Source of the DNA: an uncultured Eubacteriales bacterium
Lineage (GTDB): Bacteria; Bacillota; Clostridia; Oscillospirales; Acutalibacteraceae
Assembly (NCBI GenBank): GCA_934477125.1
Contig: CAKSOL010000011.1
Span: 60,064-124,063 of the forward strand
Length of the DNA: 64,000 nucleotides
Direction of reading: 5' to 3'
Numbering within the stretch: the first letter of the stretch is position 1; each line of letters starts with the position of its first letter. Both the position numbers and the translations under genes were made by a program. Below the pieces are notes generated by a model. The model made no database searches, was not told the DNA's origin, and saw nothing but the letters and a program-made list of their open reading frames with translations. Shown here one piece after another: positions 59,626 through 64,000 of the stretch.

Positions 59626-60509
59626 TGAACCCTGTCGGAATTTATTATGCTTTTTGGGAACGCGAATGGAGCGCGGATTATTTCAAATACATTAAAAAGG
59701 TCAAAAGGCTCGGCTTTGACGTTCTTGAGATAGCCGCCGGCGCGCTCCCGGATATGACCTCCGCCGAACGGCTCAGGCTTGCAGCCGCAGCTGAAAGCGA
59801 AGGCATAAAGCTGACCTATTGCATAGGGCTTCCCGTGCAGTATGACGTTTCTTCGCCCGACGAGGCAATCAGGAAAAACGGCGTTAAATATATGTCCGGT
59901 CTGCTCGACTGCATAAACGAGATGGGCGGAGACACAATAGGCGGAATTATTTATTCCTGCTGGCCTATGCAGATACGCCCGGACTACGACTATAAATGCC
60001 GCAGCCGCGAGCAATCGCTGCGTTCTCTCGGCGAGCTGCTCAAAAAAGCGGAGGAATACGGCATAAATTACTGTCTTGAAATAGTCAACAGATTTGAGCA
60101 ATGTATTCTCAATACCGCAAGCGAGGGCAGAGCCTTTGCGGAGGAGCTTGGCAGCCCGAACGTCAAGCTTTTGCTTGACACATTCCATATGAACATCGAG
60201 GAAAACAGCTTTACCGAGTCAATTCATTGCGCAGGAGACCTTCTCGGTCACTTCCATATAGGCGAAAACAACCGCAGAACTCCGGGAACCGGAAGATTGC
60301 CCTGGAATGAGATATTCACCGCGCTTTCGGATATTTCATATAAAGGCGCAGTCGTTATGGAGCCGTTTATAAAGATGGGAGGTCAGGTCGGAAAGGATAT
60401 TCAGGTTTTAAGGGATATCAGCGGCAATGCGGACGAGGAAAAAATGGACAGTCTTGCAGCAGCGGCGGCAGACTTTGTTAAGAAAGGGTTAAGTGTATGC
60501 AGAAAATAA
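59622..60509 (+). CDS. Ketose 3-epimerase (D-psicose/D-tagatose 3-epimerase family)
   Basis: This 295-residue TIM barrel is very close in pattern to D-psicose (allulose) 3-epimerases: GIYYAFWEREWSADY at the start, LLLDTFHMNIEENSF, GHFHIGENNRRTPGTG and VVMEPFIKMGGQVG. The four metal ligands are present as Glu153, Asp186, His212 and Glu247. The enzyme epimerises C3 of free ketoses, for example D-fructose/D-psicose or D-ribulose/D-xylulose. It is coupled to the DeoR gene by an ATGA overlap and overlaps the isomerase gene by 13 bp. Confidence 0.9.
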   Translation: MMNPVGIYYAFWEREWSADYFKYIKKVKRLGFDVLEIAAGALPDMTSAERLRLAAAAESEGIKLTYCIGLPVQYDVSSPDEAIRKNGVKYMSGLLDCINEMGGDTIGGIIYSCWPMQIRPDYDYKCRSREQSLRSLGELLKKAEEYGINYCLEIVNRFEQCILNTASEGRAFAEELGSPNVKLLLDTFHMNIEENSFTESIHCAGDLLGHFHIGENNRRTPGTGRLPWNEIFTALSDISYKGAVVMEPFIKMGGQVGKDIQVLRDISGNADEEKMDSLAAAAADFVKKGLSVCRK

Positions 60510-61915
60510 AGGTCGGACTGCTGACCATGTCGGACGGCAGAATATACATTCACAACGAATATGAGCAGCTCAATTTCAAAAAGCAGCATGCAGTCAAGGC
60601 GGAGCTTGAGGCAACCGGACTTTTTGAGGTCACGGAGGGCAACAGCATTATAAACTCAAATTCACTCGCAAAAAAGGAGGCTATGCGCCTGCGGGAAAGC
60701 GGAGTTGAGGTTACAATATTCAACTACACCATATGGTGCTATCCGCAATACACCATGGTGGCTCAGAACTTTGCTCCGGGACCGTATCTGTTGTTTTCAA
60801 ATCTTCATCCGTCGGAATGCGGAATGGTCGGTATGCTCGCGGCAGCCGGCTCGCTCGACCAGATAGGGGTTAAATATGCCCGTCTCTGGGGAGATATCTC
60901 GGACAGCGAGGTTCTTGAAAAAATGGTTTCATTTTTAAAGGCGGCGGCAGCGGTAAGCCGGCTCAGAGGGCTGACCTTCGGGAATTTCGGCGGACGTCCG
61001 CTCGGAATGTATACCGCAGCGGCAAGCCTGACCGACTGGCAGAGACTTTTCGGAATTGACGTTGAAAACATTGAGCAGGACGATATTATACGCGCCGGAG
61101 AAAAGGCAACGCCTGAGGAAATTGAAAAGGCGTTTGCCTGGCTTACCGATTATGTCGGGGAAATCAGATATGACGGAGACGGTCTGACGCCCGAAAAGCT
61201 CAAAACGCAAATCCGTTCATATATCGGTCTGAGGGATATTATAAAGGATCGTCAGCTCGATTTTATCGGAATTAAGGCACACGGCGACCTTACCGACCGT
61301 TACTGCACAATGGATCTTGCCGAGGCGCTCTTAAACGACCCTTACGACTGGAACGGGGCAAAGGAAACAACCGTTGCCGCAACAGAAAGCGATATGGACG
61401 GTGCGCTGACTATGCAGCTTTTCAAGCATCTGACCGGCAAGCCCGTGCTTTTCGCAGACGTCCGGCATTATGACAGCGAAAACGGAGTATGGTATTTTTC
61501 AAATTCCGGAACCCATGCCACATATTTTGCCGGCGCCTCAGATGATTTCAGGGAAAATCTGAAAAATGTAAGTCTGCTGCCGGAAACGGACTACTATCCT
61601 GCCGGCGGCGCTTCGGTTCACCATTTTGCAAAGGCGGGAAGGGTTACGCTCGCCCGCTTAGCGCGCAAGAACGGACAGTATTACCTAACCGTTGTTCCCG
61701 CCGAATTCGTTGAATACGACCGCGAAAAAATGCTCCGAATGGGCAGTCAGACAACGCCTGCATGGCCGGTTGCATTTGCCAAGCTAAAGGTTTCCGCCGA
61801 CTATTTCATAAGCAATTTCCCCTGCAATCATATTCACGGCGTATACGGCGATTATACCGAAAGCCTTAAAAGCATTGCCCGTATACTTGATATACCGATA
61901 AAAATTTTTGAATAA
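60497..61915 (+). CDS. L-fucose isomerase-like protein
   Basis: This 472-residue protein is of the fucose/arabinose-isomerase superfamily (COG2407-like). Probable metal ligands lie in AATESDMDGALTMQL (Glu, Asp) and CNHIHGVYGDY (His). Members interconvert aldoses and ketoses such as L-fucose/L-fuculose and D-arabinose/D-ribulose. Placed between the epimerase and deoC, it likely makes the ketose that the epimerase uses. The exact sugar is not known. Confidence 0.85.
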   Translation: MQKIKVGLLTMSDGRIYIHNEYEQLNFKKQHAVKAELEATGLFEVTEGNSIINSNSLAKKEAMRLRESGVEVTIFNYTIWCYPQYTMVAQNFAPGPYLLFSNLHPSECGMVGMLAAAGSLDQIGVKYARLWGDISDSEVLEKMVSFLKAAAAVSRLRGLTFGNFGGRPLGMYTAAASLTDWQRLFGIDVENIEQDDIIRAGEKATPEEIEKAFAWLTDYVGEIRYDGDGLTPEKLKTQIRSYIGLRDIIKDRQLDFIGIKAHGDLTDRYCTMDLAEALLNDPYDWNGAKETTVAATESDMDGALTMQLFKHLTGKPVLFADVRHYDSENGVWYFSNSGTHATYFAGASDDFRENLKNVSLLPETDYYPAGGASVHHFAKAGRVTLARLARKNGQYYLTVVPAEFVEYDREKMLRMGSQTTPAWPVAFAKLKVSADYFISNFPCNHIHGVYGDYTESLKSIARILDIPIKIFE

Positions 61916-61928
61916 AGGAAGAAAAATT

Positions 61929-62630
61929 ATGAACACAAAATTCACTCCCGAACAGCTCGCAAAATACTTTGACCAGACCCTCTTAAAGCCATTTGTTACA
62001 GAAGAACGGCTTAAAGAATTCTGTCTTGAAAGTGACCGCTACGGCTTTGCGATGGTAGCGATAAACTCCGCTCCGGTTAAGTTCTGCCGCGAGGTTCTTA
62101 AAAACAGCAGCGTTCACGTCGGAGCGGCAATAGGCTTCCCCCTCGGTCAAACAACAATAGAGGACAAGGTTTTTGAAACAAAGCAGGCTATCAAGGACGG
62201 TGCGGATGAAATTGACTATGTTGTCAACCTTGTTAAGCTTAAATCCGGAGACACAGACTTTATCGAAACCGAAATGCGCAGCATTGTTGACGTCTGCAAG
62301 GAAAACGGAAAAATTTCAAAGGTTATATTTGAAAACTGTTATCTGACCGATGATGAAAAGAAAACTCTCTGCGAGATATCGCTCAAGGTTCTGCCGACAT
62401 TTATCAAAACAAGCACCGGCTTCGGCACACCGGCAAACGGAATTGCAGTAGGAGCGACAGTTGAGGACGTAAGGCTTATGAAATCAATGGTCGGAGACGC
62501 CATTAAGGTTAAAGCGGCGGGAGGAGTCAGAACGCTTGCCGACGCGCTCGCTATGATTGACGCAGGCGCCCAAAGAATAGGCACCAGCGCCGGAGTTAAA
62601 ATAGTTGAAGAGCTGAAGGCTCAGGGCTGA
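61929..62630 (+). CDS. deoC: Deoxyribose-phosphate aldolase
   Basis: This 233-residue class I aldolase starts at the ATG at 61929, behind AAAGGAAG; a TTG at 61908 overlaps the previous gene. The Schiff-base lysine is in TFIKTSTGFGTPANG and the second Lys in IKVKAAGGVRT. The start FTPEQLAKYFDQTLLKPF is typical. Its normal role is to cleave 2-deoxyribose 5-phosphate to acetaldehyde and glyceraldehyde 3-phosphate. As last gene of a sugar operon it may cleave a different sugar phosphate here, which is inference. A terminator follows. Confidence 0.94.
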   Translation: MNTKFTPEQLAKYFDQTLLKPFVTEERLKEFCLESDRYGFAMVAINSAPVKFCREVLKNSSVHVGAAIGFPLGQTTIEDKVFETKQAIKDGADEIDYVVNLVKLKSGDTDFIETEMRSIVDVCKENGKISKVIFENCYLTDDEKKTLCEISLKVLPTFIKTSTGFGTPANGIAVGATVEDVRLMKSMVGDAIKVKAAGGVRTLADALAMIDAGAQRIGTSAGVKIVEELKAQG

Positions 62631-62650
62631 TTATAAAAAATCAATATTTC

Positions 62651-62688
62651 AAATCCGGCGCCGGTATGGCGCCGGATTTTGTTTTTTT
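62651..62688 (+). terminator. Rho-independent terminator of the GH172-deoC operon
   Basis: A perfect 12-bp stem AAATCCGGCGCC / GGCGCCGGATTT with a five-base loop is followed by a T-run. Confidence 0.9.
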
Positions 62689-62900
62689 AACATTTACCAA
62701 TTTTTTGCGGCAATTACATAACTGTTATTTATTGTTATTATTTATTGTTTAGATTTATTTATTTTTGTTTCGACTTTCGATTTTTGTGCATTTTCGTGTT
62801 TTTTAATTATAACTTATTAAAAAACCGAAAGATTTTCTTGCAGTTTGTAGATATAATTAAAATACAGAATAAAACGAAAGAAAAATCAGGAGGTTTTAAC

Positions 62901-64000
62901 ATGAATAAAAAAATGCAAACCCATAAAATCCTTTCGGCGCTATTGGCGGTTCTGTTTATTTTCACCGCCCTGCCCTTTGCCGCAGCAGCGGACAGCACTG
63001 AATTTGTTTCGGAAAACGCTTTCAGAGCAATGCTTTCATCCGCAACACCAATCAAGTTCAATATTGATTCATTAACCGAAACCGCCGATACGCGTTTTAA
63101 CACCCGCGGAGCAGTAGCAGCCACAACAGACGGCGACACTCAGACTCACGTTGACGCTTATGCTTATACCGCTGAATCACATAACTGGATAGGCGTTAAA
63201 TATGAACTGAAAGAGACTGTTTATGCCGAAAAGCTCACTTTATACTCAGGCTATACAGGTTTAAAAGACTATTACAGAGTATATGCTTCCGACACGATTG
63301 AATCCCTTTATTCCTCCTCAAATATGGTAGCTGACGCCTTTGAGTGTGACGGTACGGCAAAAGAAATAACCCTCAACAAATATGTTAAATATGTATCAGT
63401 TATAGGAGACAATATTACAAAAGGTGACACTAACTTCCGCGTAGCCGAATTCCAGCTTTGGACCGGCAATGATTCAAATGTGTTCAAATCCGAAAATGTT
63501 TTACAGACAAAGCTTTCATCGGCAACACCGATTCAATTTAATATTGATTCATCTACCGAAACCGCTGATACACGTTTTGACACCCGCGGAGCGGTAGCAG
63601 CCACAACAGACGGTGACACTCAGACTCATGTTGACGCTTATGCTTATACCGCTGAATCACATAAGTGGATAGGCGTTAAATACGAACTGAAAGAGACTGT
63701 TTATGCCGAAAAGCTTACTTTATACTCAGGATATGCAAGTTTAAAAGACTATTACAGAGTATATGCTTCCGACACGCTTGAATCCCTTTATTCCTCCTCA
63801 AATATGGTAGCTGACGCCTTTGAATGTGACGGTACGGCAAAAAAAATAGCTCTCAACAAATATGTTAAATATGTATCAGTTATAGGAGACAATATTACAA
63901 AAGGTGACACTAACTTCCGCGTGGCCGAATTCCAGCTTTGGACCGGCGACGATACAAATGTGTTCAAATCCGAAAATGTTTTACAGACAAAGCTTTCCGA
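62901..64000 (+). CDS. Secreted tandem-repeat protein, discoidin-like modules (partial)
   Basis: An ATG at 62901, preceded by TCAGGAGG, opens a frame that stays open to the window edge (366 codons visible). A signal peptide (HKILSALLAVLFIFTALPFA, cleavage near AAA) is followed by near-identical 160-residue modules with patterns like F5/8 type C domains (WIGVKYELKETVYAEKLTLY, then DYYRVYASD and NFRVAEFQLWTG). The second module differs from the first at only a few residues and a third has begun. It is probably a cell-surface or secreted glycan-binding protein. The C-terminal anchor lies outside the window. The 5' gap (62631-62900) is AT-rich, with no clear promoter that I trust. Confidence 0.85.
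   Translation, partial: MNKKMQTHKILSALLAVLFIFTALPFAAAADSTEFVSENAFRAMLSSATPIKFNIDSLTETADTRFNTRGAVAATTDGDTQTHVDAYAYTAESHNWIGVKYELKETVYAEKLTLYSGYTGLKDYYRVYASDTIESLYSSSNMVADAFECDGTAKEITLNKYVKYVSVIGDNITKGDTNFRVAEFQLWTGNDSNVFKSENVLQTKLSSATPIQFNIDSSTETADTRFDTRGAVAATTDGDTQTHVDAYAYTAESHKWIGVKYELKETVYAEKLTLYSGYASLKDYYRVYASDTLESLYSSSNMVADAFECDGTAKKIALNKYVKYVSVIGDNITKGDTNFRVAEFQLWTGDDTNVFKSENVLQTKLS
63033..64000 (+). repeat. 480-bp tandem repeats within the secreted protein gene
   Basis: The unit beginning CTTTCATCCG at 63033 recurs at 63513 and begins a third time at 63993, an exact 480-bp period (160 codons). The two full units are nearly identical in DNA, including synonymous sites, which indicates recent duplication or gene conversion. 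Confidence 0.95.

Noticed and set aside
59433..60188. Open frame of 251 codons opposite the deoR/epimerase genes
   Set aside because: It spans the boundary of two well-supported genes on the other strand and has no family features.
63033..64000. Tandem repeats as CRISPR
   Set aside because: The period is 480 bp, in frame with a signal-peptide protein, without spacers.

Overview
The window looks like a chromosomal segment of a fermentative, Gram-positive-type Clostridia member, probably a gut Oscillospirales/Ruminococcaceae-like bacterium. Signs of this are strong Shine-Dalgarno sites, frequent TTG and GTG starts, sigma-A-type promoters, a CIRCE box, an Alu-less SRP RNA in front of dnaX-ybaB-recR, the many MalFG-type sugar transporters, and the BY-kinase/PHP-phosphatase pair. 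The assignment is inferred from gene content only. No phage, transposon, integrase or CRISPR array was seen.

Region 1 (1-19977, minus strand) reads as one long transcription unit from a good promoter at about 20.0 kb. In transcription order it holds two paralogous beta-helix proteins (one lipoprotein, one cytoplasmic), a GH78-like rhamnosidase homologue, a 1238-residue membrane-anchored repeat protein, a solute-binding protein fused to carbohydrate-binding-like domains, a MalF/MalG permease pair, an NHL beta-propeller/TPR membrane protein, a YIP1 membrane protein, a DUF5696 secreted protein, and a second MalF/MalG pair that runs off the left edge. Two tandem AraC regulators (20363-21941) are divergent from it and probably control it. 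The whole set looks like a complex-glycan (pectin-like) capture, sensing and import locus.

Region 2 (21.9-30.3 kb) holds a GNAT acetyltransferase, an alpha/beta hydrolase, a frameshifted P-loop kinase gene, tRNA-Gln(CUG), a maltodextrin-type ABC importer operon ending in malQ, and a DacF-type D,D-carboxypeptidase. Region 3 (30.4-45.4 kb) is housekeeping: SRP RNA, dnaX-ybaB-recR, a DUF896 protein, a D-2-hydroxyacid dehydrogenase, the F1Fo ATP synthase operon (with a delta subunit of only 75 residues), a Cys-rich protein, pgeF, and the CpsB/CpsD/CpsC tyrosine-phosphorylation module.

Region 4 (45.5-53.2 kb) has a CadC/HMA/CadA-like metal-export operon with a striking 16-bp-phased operator array, htpG with a perfect CIRCE element, a MarR-MATE drug-efflux pair with a 14-bp perfect inverted repeat, a sugar O-acetyltransferase and a zinc-ribbon membrane protein. 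Region 5 (53.3-62.7 kb) is one plus-strand operon: GH172 (DUF2961), Gfo/Idh/MocA dehydrogenase, zinc dehydrogenase, FGGY kinase, DeoR regulator, D-psicose/tagatose 3-epimerase-like enzyme, FucI-like isomerase and DeoC. It looks like a sugar-catabolic pathway without its own transporter. The window ends inside a secreted protein built of nearly identical 480-bp tandem repeats.

The strongest candidates for undescribed biology are the DUF5696/YIP1/NHL double-permease locus, the GH172-epimerase-isomerase-DeoC pathway, and the ATP synthase that lacks the alpha-binding half of delta.
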